NCBI GenBank assembly: GCA_900708905.1
Contig: CAADRB010000005.1
Location: 3,855,801-3,919,800, forward strand
DNA: 64,000 nucleotides
Direction of reading: 5' to 3'
DNA from: Hymenolepis diminuta
Taxonomy: Eukaryota; Platyhelminthes; Cestoda; Cyclophyllidea; Hymenolepididae
In this document: piece after piece, positions 24,336 to 37,900 of the stretch
Layout of the letters: every line of letters starts with the position of its first letter
Position numbering within the stretch: the stretch's first letter is position 1
Notes under the pieces: generated by a model
What the model was told of the DNA's origin: nothing
Databases searched by the model: none
Seen by the model: the letters and a program-made list of their open reading frames with translations, nothing else
Translations under genes and position numbers: made by a program

Positions 24336-25376
24336 TTAACTCTGAAGAAGCGGGCAATGGCATTGTTAGAAGTGGGTACTGTTAGATAAAAGAATTAAGC
24401 CCACGCATTATTAGATGCGTCGTCTATTAAGTGAATAAACAATGATCAGGGTTGCATGGTCGTCATCGCTCCTCACTCTTCACTGAAGCTCATGGTAGAC
24501 ACCTTTAAAGCTGAAATTTTATCAAATGTCACTATGTTCCATATTCATCAGCACTCTAACCAAATTAACCACCAAAATACCTGAAAATTCACCGATCTCA
24601 ATAATAACACGGGACTAAGCAAACTTCAGCTACTTGCTCAACATTCTACCAGACAATGACCCACCGTTTTAGTGCATTTTAACAACTATGTAAAACTTCC
24701 AACTCATTAATATTTGAACTTATAAACCTGTAGAATTGCCACCTTCATTTCTTCTTGGTTAAAAATATGCCACTTTATCGGGCAATTAGCCTTCCACTTT
24801 CTTGTTCTCACTATTTTTCGTAGATAGGATTCCCAACTAATCCACTGGACACGGAGATTTCCCAAAGCACAAAATTTGTAGACCATGAACGAGGTTTATT
24901 ATGTGTGACAGATTGAACTCAATGTTAGGTATACAGCGATGGAAGCTATTGATTGGTCCCGGGATTGTGTGCGAGAGCACAGTGAACTTGGGGACAGGTA
25001 ATGCACCCCACCGTGCACGCGTACGTTCACTCTGGTGATCCATCATCTTACTTACTTCATTCCTCTCCAGTCGAGTGTTTTGTTGTCAAAATCCACTGTG
25101 TGATCTTCATTTGCTTTTCCGCCGTCTCACTTGATAGTCAATCAGTTATTTTAGATTGCAGTTTGATAGTCATTTTATCTTTTATTTGCAAAATACTAAA
25201 CATTCATGATGTGCGCATTTTATCTTCTCATATTGGCCGCAGAACCTCGGTTAGCAAATTTTCCCCATCGTTGTGTCCTTGATCTACTTGAAACACTTAC
25301 CACTAGCTATGAAGTGACCTGACATTAAGCAGATGTAACTACGTGACCCCTACGAAACTTGGAGGGCTTAATTCTC
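24336..25376 (+). repeat. Inverted repeat, left arm (1,041 bases)
   Basis: Reads as the reverse complement of 62960-64000 over its whole length. The few differences I found by eye (about six substitutions) all lie in the last 180 bases before 25376. Homology stops sharply after ...ggcttaattctc. It carries two short overlapping open frames on opposite strands (25046-24837 and 25001-25282), conserved in the other arm simply because the DNA is nearly identical. No transposase or reverse transcriptase motif is visible, so the class is unknown. Confidence 0.92.
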
Positions 25377-26700
25377 TTTTATGACCTCAACATCGGCCGC
25401 AGAGATATCAGGCGTCCCTAAGCGGCTTATTTATATTTGAAATTTTAGCTTATGTGACCTCACGCGACCTGCTGTGTCATGAGATTTTTTAAATTGTTTA
25501 TATTATGCGCGCGTTGAAGACATAGATGGACGCATTCAGCACTAATGGGGCACTTCTAGTGCCAATTCTACTTCATTACAACCTCCACCAACTACAGATC
25601 AATTTATCCCTCTCCGTTTTCTCTAGTTCTTCCAAGACTACCTCCTGTCACAACCGTCTCCACTGTAAATCAATTATTACAGTGAAGACTGATATACATT
25701 TCGTTCGGTCAAAGTTTTGCTTGTCAATTTAGGGGATATTCTATCCCCTCTCATTCTACTCTTTGAGTTTGGCGCTGTTATAATGTAAATGTTAGGCCAA
25801 CATCATTGGCACCACCCTCTCTTCCCAATAGAGAGTCGATTACTCTGATAACGATAAAGCGTATTAATGTAAATATTTAAATCAGTTAACTAATTCCTCA
25901 TATATTTGACTACCCCATTCACCGTATTTCATATACTGATTGAAAAGTGAATATTAAATTAGTATTTAGAAGAAAAGGGCATTTAGTATCTCTAGAAGTA
26001 AAGAAAAGTGTTCGCGTGCAGTTAAATTGACTTTACTCAACCAATAGGCGAATTCCAGGGTAATAATAAATCATATGTATATACAATACATACATATTCA
26101 TTAGAAGCCAAAAGATAAGTTTACAATCAAAGAAGAGCAATAATACTTGAAATGTAAATAAACTAACAGTCTTTTTTGTTCTTTCAAGGAATCGAAATCA
26201 AGGATAAAGCATTTCCAGTTGGCATTAAGAAGGTACTGTTTGGTGAGTATATGAGAGGTCTATGATCGGTTGGAAAAAATATCCATTAACAATCGAATCG
26301 ACTCATCAATGACAACCCAGTCAACTAAATTAAGTTAAAGGTTACGCTAAACAATATGATATATGGACTTCATCAACAGATAACCAGTCTCTGCCGTCTT
26401 GTATGTGTCTTCTACAGCGGTGGTTTCATCATATCTTATGAGACCTGTAGGATGACCTTCATATCGCTATCATCTGCTGTCGCCAATGACAGCGTTGATT
26501 ATGGAAGGACCTTGAGATTTAATAATTAACTATGGGATGAGAAGACCATTCACTTCAGACTTGAAGTACAAAGAATGAGGATAGAGGTGATAATAATTAA
26601 ATCATGGGAACACGTGGACCCATAACCGTAGGAATACTTTCAATCCCATCGATGAAGACAGACATTATTTCGACAATAGTCCACGGCAATTAAGATAGAA
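25377..26700. other. Spacer without a recognisable gene
   Basis: No supported gene. A 50-base stretch near 26190-26240 is flanked by acceptor- and donor-like sites but cannot be tied to other exons. Confidence 0.5.
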
Positions 26701-26701
26701 T

Positions 26702-26925
26702 CTAAGAAAGTGCTTTCCAACGCTCATCTTGGGTAGAGAGTGGCATCATGGAGTCTCCCTGGTGGGAAAATCGGATTTATCCATCCTCTATATTAGCCAG
26801 GTCTAATCGGTGCTGTCGGTCATTCCACTCACTGACTGTACGCCGATTGTTATCAAACCCCATGACCTAAGACCTGGCAGACGCGTACGGCGGCCAATGC
26901 ATTACTGGCCCACTTTGCTCTATAT
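26702..26925 (-). repeat. SINE copy, minus orientation
   Basis: Its reverse complement follows the copy at 41538-41770: gcgtctgccaggtct in the head, then agtgagtggaatg, then cgacagcaccgatta and ctggctaatat, then the word ctccatgatg, then gatgagcgttggaaa at the tail. The B-box region (gggtttgataa) is degraded. No clear target-site duplication was seen. Confidence 0.75.
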
Positions 26926-28528
26926 ATTACCTTCAGTACTCAATATCCTATGCGTAACCTTATTTTTTATTTAAAGCGTTGGAAGGCAAATTCGTACTAT
27001 TAGGCCGGTATAAAATGAATGCATCTACTTTCTTCTAACGAGTCCTTGTAAATTCTCATCAGATAACTTCCCGCATCGTTCCCTTCATAACGAAGTGGAA
27101 CCCAGATAATTAGATGTGAAATCCTCTATTGAATCTTTGTAGCCCTGATTTCGTTCGCGACATGGTACCTTTTACCCTTTTAAATTAACTGATAAGTAAT
27201 TTGTTACTGGCAATGTCATATATGCACTAAAGTTATTAGCTTCATCATCCTGCTTTTTTCGCGGCATTCAATTAGTGCCCCCATATGCTGAATGGGCTGT
27301 TCGCACTATTATTCAACCAATCGAAAGCCTGGAATGATTTGAAGATGAAGAGAAATAGGTGGAACATCTAATGAGGCCTAAATTCTCAGTGAGGCAGAAA
27401 AATAAATTCAGAACGTGCCTGTCAATTGGAAGAATTACATTGAATTATAAATATTTCGTCCACCTCTCCCCACGATACATATGCTAAATTATGTCATGAA
27501 ACGTTGCACGTCAGTGAAAAGACTACCATTATCTATTGCTGCCAACATTCATCGCTTGAACACGGCTTTGACAGGCACTCATTTTTTATTGTAACAGAGG
27601 TACCGACTCAATACCAGCTTCTACCGAATTGACGTACTTATACTTTATACATCGATTAATTCTTAACTAATGAAAAGCCTTTGCTTTTGAAAACCAACAT
27701 CTGCCGTAATAAACACCAACCAAGTGCTCCCAAAAAGGAATGAATTTTCACAGACTCAAAGAGTCCAACTTCAATTGCACACAAGAAAAAGCTCGACTTT
27801 AAGACCGAAATTCCTTGATTTACCTTCCCCCCACCCCTTTACTGAAAGCTATGTACCCCTGTCAAACTTCATTTTTCATACAACCTGAATATTTAAGACA
27901 TCCAAGTTAGCAAGAGAGGCCAAACAAATCATTGACCTTCTTACTTTGTGAGATCAAATTTAGACACCTAAAAAGGATTTCAATGCTGTTAATTGTGCGC
28001 AAAACGCTCCCTTGATAAGTTCTCGGCCCAATTCCGCCTTCAAGAATACCTACACAGCAAAGGATTTGCAATTAGTGGATAACGGGATGGTAAAATACAA
28101 GATAGCTTATTTGCTTTCTGGTCACGTATTACCTCCATTGCGACCTCATTTATCATTCACATAAGCTAGGAAAAACCAACCCAGCTCTGTTAATTAAGAA
28201 AGCAGAATGTAGTCAAATTATATAGAAAGACATTGGCATTATCAATTAAGAAAAGGAACAGAGCAGGAGAGTAGTAGCAATACATATAACATTGTCCAAT
28301 GTAATTTTATACACATGCTTAATCGCCTCAATTAAATGCGACAAGTTTGGAACTAGGGAGGGAAAATCGAACTTAAATACGGCGCATTTAAACCAAAAAA
28401 AATGTCAGTACGAATGAAAAAGTAGAATTACAGAAATTTCGAGGGCAACAGTACAGAGGGGTGAGAAACAGGATCGTGGAGAATCAATTTTAAATGTAAA
28501 TACACCTACAAACTAAAATTACATTACA
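26926..28528. other. 3' flank of SNRK, no gene seen
   Basis: It should hold the 3' UTR of SNRK, but no AATAAA on the minus strand was found within about 400 bases of the stop, so the 3' end is not placed. Confidence 0.5.
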
Positions 28529-31500
28529 TTAGGAAATATGACAACAACTGGAGGAATTCTCCCTTCTCCCAGAATTACTGTCACTTCTTTTCTGAGGCCT
28601 TCTTAGACCCCGTTTCAATCCAAAATGCGACCGACCTGTTCTAGCTGCAGAGCTATCACACAAAGAGTACAACTTTGCCCTCGGAATGCCGAATATCTTG
28701 GAAGATTTCGAGGTACTCTCTTCCAGAATTGTAGGCTGAGCTGGGATCTGGGAAGAAGGTGGAGGTAAAGATCCATCGATCTTCGTGTTCAGCGTTGCAG
28801 TAGCCGTAGCGGGAGTAATTACATTAGTCAGGGAGGTTGTCGACGAAGGAATATAGAAGGAATTAACTACAGGTATGGAATCGGTAGAAATTGACGAAGA
28901 GTTGGCATATCTAGCTGCTGCATCGCCATTTGGTGTTGGGGAATTCTTTTTCTTAAAATTACTTGCAGACGGAGCTGTTGCGTTTCGCGGAGGTGGGGAA
29001 GCAGAGGATTGTCGAAGCGCTGGTTGAGTTGCATTCTGCCGCGGACGTCGCAAAGAGGCGTTCGCAGAAACAGATACTCCCGGCTGGTTTCCAAGATTTA
29101 AACCTCTTACCAACGATGAAGTCGAAGGGGGAGGTGGTAAACCATCAAAACTCGAACCCGTGGAAACTCGTGGGAAGCCTCCGGTTCGCCGTTTGGATTG
29201 AATTTGAAGTTCATAGGTTCCTCTAAGAATATCAACAATGTATCTGGAATCTCGGAGACTACTAGCTAAAGAAGCTAGAGAGAAATTAGAAGACGTGAGA
29301 CCATTCTGCTGGCGATTGGATGTTCGACCATGGGTCAGAGCTCCATTACACCAAACAGCGGATAATCGGTGACTATTTAAAATAACCGGAGAGGTTTTAG
29401 CAGTAGGAAATGCCTGAGCAACCGATGGATTCAAGCCTAATTCATCCTTTGAAGGACTATGAGTCTTATTCTCGTCTTCTTCTTCTCGAATTGGTGCACA
29501 AATTTCGGTAGTAACAGGAGGTTTAATGAAGAGATGGTCGAGAATATTAGGAGCCGACTGACAGGAGACACTAAATCGTCCCCCGTTCGGTGGTTCTGAT
29601 TCTGCATTCTGCACCGACTCTTCCAAAGCAGGTTCAAGGGAAAGCGGTTTAGGAGGAACTGAATCTCGTTCTGAACTTTCCGTGGGCGATCGACCAGTGG
29701 TAAAGTTCAAACTCATTCGAAGAAGGCTCATATGCGCAGGAGCGAGATTATTGCTACCCTGTGCAAGAACAGAAAAACTCGGTGGACCGCTACGACGTCT
29801 ATGATCTCGCATACAGTTCGAGGTAGTAGGTCGAATCATACTATTATTTGGAGTGTATCGAGAAGCGAAATACATATTCCCTGTTGTCGACGAAGACTGA
29901 CGCCATTTCCTGTCAACGGCCGGCCACATATTCACACCACTAACTGGTCGTGAGTTACTCGCACTAAAACTTGCCGCTGAACCAGCGTGAAATTTTCGAT
30001 TTGACCAAGTTGGTGGACTCCTTGCCCGTGGAATGGATCCCCGATTGGCATAGATTGAGCTCATCGATTTCGGATTGACAGTTAGTGCTCGGTTGGGCTG
30101 TTTGAATGTTGGAAAGAGAGATGTGAGTGGACGTTTAGAGGGAAGCTCGTCACTTTCTAAAGGGATTTTCCAATCGCAGCCTTCTTCCTCAGCTATGTAA
30201 TCGAGTAATTGGGGGCTACTTTTAACAGATATCAGGGGTCGAAGAGAAGTCCTGGGGAGTCTGAAATGACGAGAAGTGAATAGAGAAGAAACAGACCGTC
30301 GACCTGCGTCACCAGCTATACTTGCCGCTCCACCGGTATTCAAAGAAGTCTCCGAGCCCACACGTTCAGATAAGTCTGCCCTGGAATTAGGTCGAGTGAA
30401 ATACCTTGTCGGTTCGAGATCTAGAGCCTGAATATCTGACGTAACACCGGTGTCACTACTCTCATGTTCAGAGAGGAGTTCCGACCGAACGCAAGCGAGA
30501 CTAGCCACAGCTTCAAACTCTTCCTGTTCTTCATGCAGCAATGCTTCTTCTGATGTTTCATTATAGTTGATCTCATCGGTTATACGAGGATCAATTCCGC
30601 AGACTCCCATGACGGAAGCTGAGGAAGCATCATCATTCTCCTCCTCATCTTCTAGAATCATCGAGAATCGTCTCAAACGCTCTTCAGCTCCGGAGGCAGC
30701 TAAAGAAGCCGATATCGACTTTGGAAGGACAGCCGATCGTGCCTGTGATTTCTCCGACTGTTCCACGGAAGCTGGTAATTGAGTTTTCTGTGAGAGATTC
30801 AGTGTCTGTTCTAGTGCTTTAGCTTGAGCTGAGAGAATTTTGTACTCTTCAATGTAATTTCTCTTCAATTTACGTTCAGCAAGGAGAAAGTAGGTAGCTG
30901 AAATATGTGAGTATTCATTACGATCAAGTGCTTGCTGAATGTCATCTGCAGTAGCTAATCCTCCAGCAGCCATCATGTTCAGGATTTCCAAGTGATCCTC
31001 AAATTGGAGGTGTTCCTGAGAAATTAGGGGAACTGAAAATAGCCCAATCGGAAGTTCATCACCAGCCATTTGAAGCCATTCATCCTGAAGTACTTCTTCA
31101 AGTGTTGCTCTCTTTGAAGGATCACGAATAAGGAGTCGGGAGATGAGAGAACAACACTCGGGAGAAAGATGAGATGGCAAATGATATTCGCAATCCATGA
31201 TTTTTGTCAGCGTCTCACTGTCGTTCGCTTCATCAAAGGGAAGTTTTCCACAAACCAACATGAAGAGAATCACTCCCAGGGACCAGATATCAACCTTTGG
31301 AGCATCATACTTTGTTCCAAGTAGGATTTCAGGAGCAGAATAGGCTAGAGATCCACAGAATGTGTCCAGTTGCTTCCCAGGGACAAATTGATTGCTGAAT
31401 CCAAAGTCAGTTAACTTCACTACACCGAGTTGTTCAAAGAAGACAACATTCTCAGGTTTGAGATCACGATGAACAACGTGAAGATTGTGACAATAGGAGA

Positions 31501-31897
31501 TGGCAGTGACAATCTGACGGAAGTATCTTTTAGCCAATTTCTCTGACAGACCATGTTCATGCTTCATTATATAATCATAAAGATCCCCTCCATCGCCTAG
31601 TTCAAGAACGAGATAGAGTTTATTTACAGTGTCGATGACTTCGTACAATCGAACTACATTGGGATGTTGGACTAGTTTCATACAGACCACCTCTTGGAAG
31701 AGATGTTCACGGGATGGGGCGTCTAATTTGGTCTTGTCAATCACCTTGACAGCCACCTCTTCGCCAGTGAAAACATGTTTAGCGACCTTGACCACTGCAT
31801 AATGACCTCGACCGATTGTTGGTCCGAGGTCATACAGGCCGGCCACTTTTGGCTCCACTGCGTTGGGATCATCGAAAACACGTGGATATACAGACAT
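28529..31897 (-). CDS. SNRK: SNF-related serine/threonine kinase SNRK
   Basis: AMPK-related protein kinase; members are switched on by LKB1 phosphorylation of the T-loop. The protein has 1,122 residues in one exon. Kinase domain about 22-275: glycine loop [10 protein letters not shown] (29-38), ATP-binding K51, helix-C E69, HRD at 143-145, DFG at 164-166, T-loop threonine T179 in LDTFCGS, APE at 188-190. The SNRK-type sequence [14 protein letters not shown] separates it from AMPK itself. A UBA-like segment follows at about 300-344 ([17 protein letters not shown]). The rest is a long serine-rich tail ending in a basic patch and CC; human SNRK has about 765 residues, so the tail is enlarged. 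I chose the ATG at 31897 because tttcag|CAC lies directly before it; the frame remains open 24 codons further upstream into what should be intron. Confidence 0.95.
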   Translation of the reverse strand: MSVYPRVFDDPNAVEPKVAGLYDLGPTIGRGHYAVVKVAKHVFTGEEVAVKVIDKTKLDAPSREHLFQEVVCMKLVQHPNVVRLYEVIDTVNKLYLVLELGDGGDLYDYIMKHEHGLSEKLAKRYFRQIVTAISYCHNLHVVHRDLKPENVVFFEQLGVVKLTDFGFSNQFVPGKQLDTFCGSLAYSAPEILLGTKYDAPKVDIWSLGVILFMLVCGKLPFDEANDSETLTKIMDCEYHLPSHLSPECCSLISRLLIRDPSKRATLEEVLQDEWLQMAGDELPIGLFSVPLISQEHLQFEDHLEILNMMAAGGLATADDIQQALDRNEYSHISATYFLLAERKLKRNYIEEYKILSAQAKALEQTLNLSQKTQLPASVEQSEKSQARSAVLPKSISASLAASGAEERLRRFSMILEDEEENDDASSASVMGVCGIDPRITDEINYNETSEEALLHEEQEEFEAVASLACVRSELLSEHESSDTGVTSDIQALDLEPTRYFTRPNSRADLSERVGSETSLNTGGAASIAGDAGRRSVSSLFTSRHFRLPRTSLRPLISVKSSPQLLDYIAEEEGCDWKIPLESDELPSKRPLTSLFPTFKQPNRALTVNPKSMSSIYANRGSIPRARSPPTWSNRKFHAGSAASFSASNSRPVSGVNMWPAVDRKWRQSSSTTGNMYFASRYTPNNSMIRPTTSNCMRDHRRRSGPPSFSVLAQGSNNLAPAHMSLLRMSLNFTTGRSPTESSERDSVPPKPLSLEPALEESVQNAESEPPNGGRFSVSCQSAPNILDHLFIKPPVTTEICAPIREEEDENKTHSPSKDELGLNPSVAQAFPTAKTSPVILNSHRLSAVWCNGALTHGRTSNRQQNGLTSSNFSLASLASSLRDSRYIVDILRGTYELQIQSKRRTGGFPRVSTGSSFDGLPPPPSTSSLVRGLNLGNQPGVSVSANASLRRPRQNATQPALRQSSASPPPRNATAPSASNFKKKNSPTPNGDAAARYANSSSISTDSIPVVNSFYIPSSTTSLTNVITPATATATLNTKIDGSLPPPSSQIPAQPTILEESTSKSSKIFGIPRAKLYSLCDSSAARTGRSHFGLKRGLRRPQKRSDSNSGRRENSSSCCHIS

Positions 31898-31900
31898 GTG

Positions 31901-31912
31901 CTGAAAGTAAAA
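31901..31912 (-). promoter_or_regulatory. 3' splice site just upstream of the SNRK start codon
   Basis: On the minus strand a pyrimidine-rich run (ttttttactttcag) ends three bases before the ATG. It is either the end of a 5' UTR intron or a spliced-leader trans-splice acceptor. No upstream exon could be identified. Confidence 0.6.
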
Positions 31913-31969
31913 AAGAAAATCATTTATTATTTGTACGTTTATAATATCCGCAGAATACATATTTAGCAC

Positions 31970-34900
31970 AAAACAATGCCCTTATTCCAGGAGCATTAAG
32001 TTGTGATTGAATTACAATAAATCTACCGGGACACGGACCACCAACTCATTAGTAATAATAATCCAAATGTTAAAATTTCAAAACATTAGGAACAGTTCTA
32101 TCTGGATTGCTCTATACACGAAACTCTGAAGATTTATAAGAGAACGACGTAGGGAAAAATCAAGGTCAAGCCATAATTATTTAAAAGAAACCCTATTGTA
32201 AATGACTTTTTCGGTTAAATTTTTTGAAACTGACGGTATTCCTAATACCGGTGACAGTAAATTTAGATACTTCAAAATTACACCTGAAGTTCCTTCATAG
32301 CTTTCTAGCAGCGTGTGCACCAGATCCGTGAAAGGTACATATCCATCCATATTCAATCAAAAACAAACACTTCAAATATTATATTTTCAAGCTACATTAA
32401 AAAACGTATCTCCCATCTTGTCCAATAAAATCCACTGATCACGTAGAAAAGATCCCTACATCTAGTTTCTAGTCATATAAAATCAAAAAATGGTCCTTTG
32501 ACGGTCCTAAAGATAGTCTTTTCTATGTTGACAAGCAGGTCTGACTGTTCGCTCTGATTATCCAACGCTCATAGGTTCACATTCAGAGATAGAAATGATC
32601 GAAATGACGACACTATAACGGGACGTAAAATACGATTTTCTCGAAAATGCAGACTCTAGAATGTCATCTCTGCTACGATAAGTTTAAAGGAAAAAGTTCT
32701 CCATCAATATACCTAGAAAAAATTATCAATGATAAATTATGAACCATCACCCAGTGGCAAATAAGCCTATGAAAATTTTGATGTACCTTTTCCAGGACCA
32801 TAAAATGTATAAGAGCAGACTTGAGGAACTACTGTTTCAGTAAAAAAATATAAACGCAACACTTTAATCTTGATGAACGGACATTTAGTGCAAATTTCCC
32901 CTTCAGGATTCTTTAATTTAATGTTAACGAAGTCGTCACCCTCCATCAAATTCAATAAATGTAGGAATGACAGCTATATATCTACCTAATAAGAGCTTAA
33001 AGTAATCAATATCGATCGAAGACTTAATATAATTAAGAATATGGTAAATTGAATGATCAATTCTCCTTACACGCAAAAAAAAACAATTCAAGATTCCATT
33101 CCTCCTTCACGGAGAGGAGTAGCAGCAAGGAGCAAAAGAGGTGGTCACGATTCGCCACCATTAAGCTGCACGTGCAAAGCGCACTTACCCCAGTTGAGCT
33201 ATATTTAGCTCAGTTGTACACCACTACCAGACAGTAAAGGCGGCATTTAGAGGCAGAATTTAACCAATACTTCCGCGTGTACGATCTCAGCTTAGATCAA
33301 TAATACTGATATGTTATAAACATGCAGTGGTAATTAGGATTGCTGTGGCGCAGTTAGTTTGAGGTGAAGCCACTGCTACTAATACACCATACAGTAGTAT
33401 GAACGAGATCGGCACACGAGAGAAAGGCCAAATCCATGCATACAAGAAGTCATGTGGCATGAACCACACTTTAAAGTTCTTTATTTTTTTTTCCAGAGTT
33501 TAGAAAACCTGATTAGAATGTGGCCGGAACTCTCATGTACTCCGTTTTTTTAAGTTAACCAACTGAGAGGCAGGATCAATTTGTCGTCTAACTCTCTTAT
33601 GCCTAGAAAACCTTATTCACAAATCACTAGGGTGTGGTCAGAGCTGTATTATATTACTTTTTCGAAACAAATACCGGGGCCAGTGTATGTCTCCTCTTTC
33701 CCCCCACCCCTCCCTTCACTTATGATTAATTAATTACAGACACGAACGCACAACAGACAGAATAGACGGACAAAAAAACTGTCGCTAAGGGAGGGAAGGG
33801 GAGATGAGGAGGAGGACAAGTGAGACAGTATATTTTGCATTCAGCAAATGAAGATTAAAGGGAGATTTCTCTGCTTAGGACGTTAAAGAGAACCTAAATC
33901 TATAGCCAAACCCGAATAAACATAACTGACTATCCTCCTTAAAGTGTGTTAAGGAGGCCACTTTCTACTGCTAGTCTCACTAAATACTGCAAAACTACAG
34001 TTATCTAGATCGCAGAGAAAGGAGGCAGTATATGGTAGTCACTCCAAGACACCGCATTGACAATTGAAGGTCAACCCACCGCTGGATCAATGTGATCATT
34101 TTTCCGACTAACTGTCAAGATACAAGGAGCAGCGTGTGCTTGTATATTGTTAAGACCGATGGGAAATTTGGAGAACAACTGGAGGGAGGTGGCAAATAGA
34201 CTGCGGTCTTTGTCTATATTTACTGGCGTCCAATCAGATAGAACTATTAACGACTTTCTACAAAAAATGCTGGTTATTATTTCTTAGTAAGCAACTCTAG
34301 ATTAATCTTTTCAAAAAAACCATTTTTAATTTTCGAACGCACGTTTATTCTATACCTAACCTAAATTGTGTGGTTCCAAAAACTGGTTAGGATTGAATTT
34401 CACAAACAAACGTAGGAATGCGATAATCAGAAAAGTCTCATTAGTTATGACGTATAAAACCCTTAATTCCAAAAACAGATAGAGTCACTTTTCCTAAACT
34501 AGTGGGGGACACCGTCCAAATGTGTCCAAATTGATGGCGTTCAATTTGTCAGCTCAGTGCCGGAGTCAATATGTGGCTACCGTATAAAAATTATTTAATA
34601 ACTATAACAATATATTTAATTTTATCTGTTATTAATGTTTTATTTTAATGATGGGGGAAATGGTGGGGAAATTCGGTGAGAACCTATGCAATTGGAAACT
34701 CACCTCAGAGAGGATAAAACTCGATCAGGTAATATTTTGCAAATACCAAATAGTAAATGAAAATGCAGGAAATAAGTTGATTTCCATTAATGCTTTAATA
34801 CTATAGGGAAAAAATAACAGTCTAGGAAGTGATAATAAAAAATGACTTTAAAGTATAATTATGAAGAGATGAATTGAAAAATCCCTTATTTCTCTGGTAA

Positions 34901-37900
34901 TACCACCGAATGGATTGCTCAACTGATTAAATACATTGCTTAGCACAGACTAGTATTGGATATCGTCTTCTAGTGAATACAGAGTAAGAGAATAATGGCC
35001 AAATTTCAGATGATCAAATGAATTACCCATATAAACAAATCTGTTTCGAGCAGGCCAGTGGAAAATGCCCGAAAAACCAAACATGTTAGGACTTTACATT
35101 CACCTTAACCATTAACAAGGCAAATTATCTTTCAGTTCTATTTCAAATCAGTGAAACAAGTCACATCCGTTATTACAATACTCAATAAAAAATAGAATAA
35201 ACGTAGCAAATGAATACAGTAAAATGCTAGCCAGTAATTGATTGGCAAAAAAATACCCTTAAAAAGTTTAACCAATCATATGTCGAGTTTGATGAGCCAA
35301 TGAGAATACAATCCAATTAGAGGCGTACGAATAGGGCACGCTAATTCTGTGTACGCCGTCACTAGGTAAAGTAATTTAAACTTCCTTCTACGCACAATGC
35401 TAGTATTTAAGAGGCAGAGAGCGGAATCACTTGCATATTTACCAGAACTCGTCCAGACCATTATATTCCGTTGGGAGGAGTTGATCACATGTTCTCATCT
35501 TGGTACACACCCTTTGAAAAATGTTTGAATTATGTTTACCATAGTTTTAGCAGATGTTCCATGACGTTTGAAATAAGCTCTGAGACCTACAGTTAAGGCA
35601 GGGTACGAAATTCCGAACGAAAAAAACAGGCTTATCATTTCGAGATCGTTGTAAACACGACGAGTGACACTTTCGTAACTTCGAAAGCTGATACACAAAC
35701 TTCACTTACTCGTAATGAAAACAAAATTTTCCATTGGATGGGATATGTATGCTTGAATATTTGCTGTTATTCAAAAGGTTAAGTTAGCTTGACTGATACA
35801 CGTACGTAAATGTGTAATTTCGGGCGATAGTTTTCCGTATTCATGAGACGAGGTGGTTTGTAGGATATCTAATTCAAATATATCCATTCATGAAACACCG
35901 GATTAGAGCGTAATTTCTTATTCAACAGCCTTCAAGACTAAACTCCTACAAAAGAGACGCTAGACAGGCCTTAAAGAGATTGCAATGATTTGGGATTTTG
36001 TTTTATTCTATTTCCCCCTATCATTACCAACACCAGAGCGGGCGAAGATAACTAAAGACAGAGCAGATACAAGCTGAGATCCACTAGAAATAGCCCAAAT
36101 ACGGTACGTAAATGATAAGGTAGAGTGGCATGGTGAAATTGAAAGAACGGTGACTCATTTTTACATCCGGGTCTGCGCCACGAGTTGGTAGGATTGAGAT
36201 AAAAATAACAAGCAAACCGATGAATAATAGCGGAGTTGTGAAGAATCTAATTTAGCGAACCTTGATGAAAAGGAATTTAAGAGGTAAACGGGAGATTAGA
36301 GAAAAGGTGACAAAGACATCCATCCAGCTACCTCAGATAGCAGTTTGACAATGAAAGATATGTGTAAAAGGATATAATTTCATATGAACGCATTATCCAA
36401 CTTCCTGTAATCTTGATACACAAGCAATCAAATCACAAGTTTAAGATTCAAACTTAAAATATGACTTTCTCATATTCGATAATATGAGGGCAACCTGTGA
36501 CTTTTTCACTATTAATTAAAGTAAATACATTCTTAAATTTATAAAATCTGGGGATGAAAGTCATCAGTTATTATGCATTTTGTCTACTCAACCCTTTAAT
36601 AAATGTTTCACTTAAAGTACAGATCAAACAATGGTGTGTGACTTTTAAAGGTGCAAATTTCGCATAGTTTATGAAATCTTTCTACTTTGGTAAGGAAATA
36701 TACAACCATGGTAATTAAGATATATAGATTATAGCTTTGTTCAACTCTGCCAATTCTCTTAGCTTTTGAACTTCAAGTCAAAATAGTTGGCAAAAATAGT
36801 CTGCTACCTGGATTTTTAAGATATTCTGAGCTCAGTAATTGTCCTAACGTAGTCTGTTGCAGAATATGCACAATAAATAATTATCTAAGAGGCTTTAGAG
36901 TTCTTACTGAACCATCAGCCTTCCAACTTCTTCCGATCTTCGACACACAACAAGATGGAGATAAGAAGGAGACTGCTGATTGAAGTGCTTTGATAAGCAC
37001 AAATTTTAGAGGACTGAGACGTTGAGATTTATGCTAAACAGATTGGGTCAGATAACTGCAAAAGCTCGATTTGTTAAGGCACACTGACTCAGCAAGTTTC
37101 CTGTATTTGAGTGTAGTTCAGGTCACTTGATCGCAGAATTTGAGGTAATGAACTGAACAATAAGGTCCGACTAACTCACTGCAAGAAAATTTAGAATTTT
37201 ATACGAGAAAAATAAGCATTTAAATGTCCATAAATAAATGATTTCGAAAACACAGATAGAATTTTAATTTGAGATAGCAGTAATAAGCTTGGTTGCTATA
37301 AGTTCATCTCCATGTAAATTCATCGTATGAAAATCTGACATGAATGATAGTACTCGATGGAATATTTAGACGCTAAGCTTTTGGTCAAAAAATTATCCCA
37401 CCTATGCAAATGGTCTGACTTATTCTTTCACCTACGTGAAGCTTGTCCTCGCATAAGGAATATAAATTAGTTCTAATCTGTTCAATAAAGCTAATTTAAG
37501 AGTTCCACCAAATTGGGTTAAAAATTCACCCCAGTAACTAGTGATCTTCTTAAGGCTAACAGGATACAAGAGCCTTTTCCGAGTGAGAGAACCAGGGGTT
37601 AAGTAGAAACATGTTTATGTTGGAGAATTAAAATCGAATGAAAGGAGAAATGGTGAGGGAGTAGGAAGCAGAATTTGGAGGAGAGAAAAGGAGTCAGAAC
37701 TGAAAGAGAGCAACCCGAGTAGTGAGGAAGAATAAGAAATAAAATACTCTTAGAGGGGATTCTGACTTTGTCCTGCGTGTGCCACATTGTGTGAATTTTC
37801 AAATGAGAAGACTAATGAGCCAGTGTGTGCAACACAAATCTCTATTCTAAACCAGTTTCCCCCCGCGGAAAGTTGTCTTACCCTCACTTTTATCCTTAAG

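Noticed and set aside
26190..26240. Possible 50-base exon with acceptor-like and GTGAGT donor-like flanks
   Set aside because: Open in more than one frame, too short to identify, and no partner exon nearby.
28867..29226. Frames on both strands inside SNRK
   Set aside because: Shadows of the SNRK reading frame, explained by its serine- and proline-rich codons.
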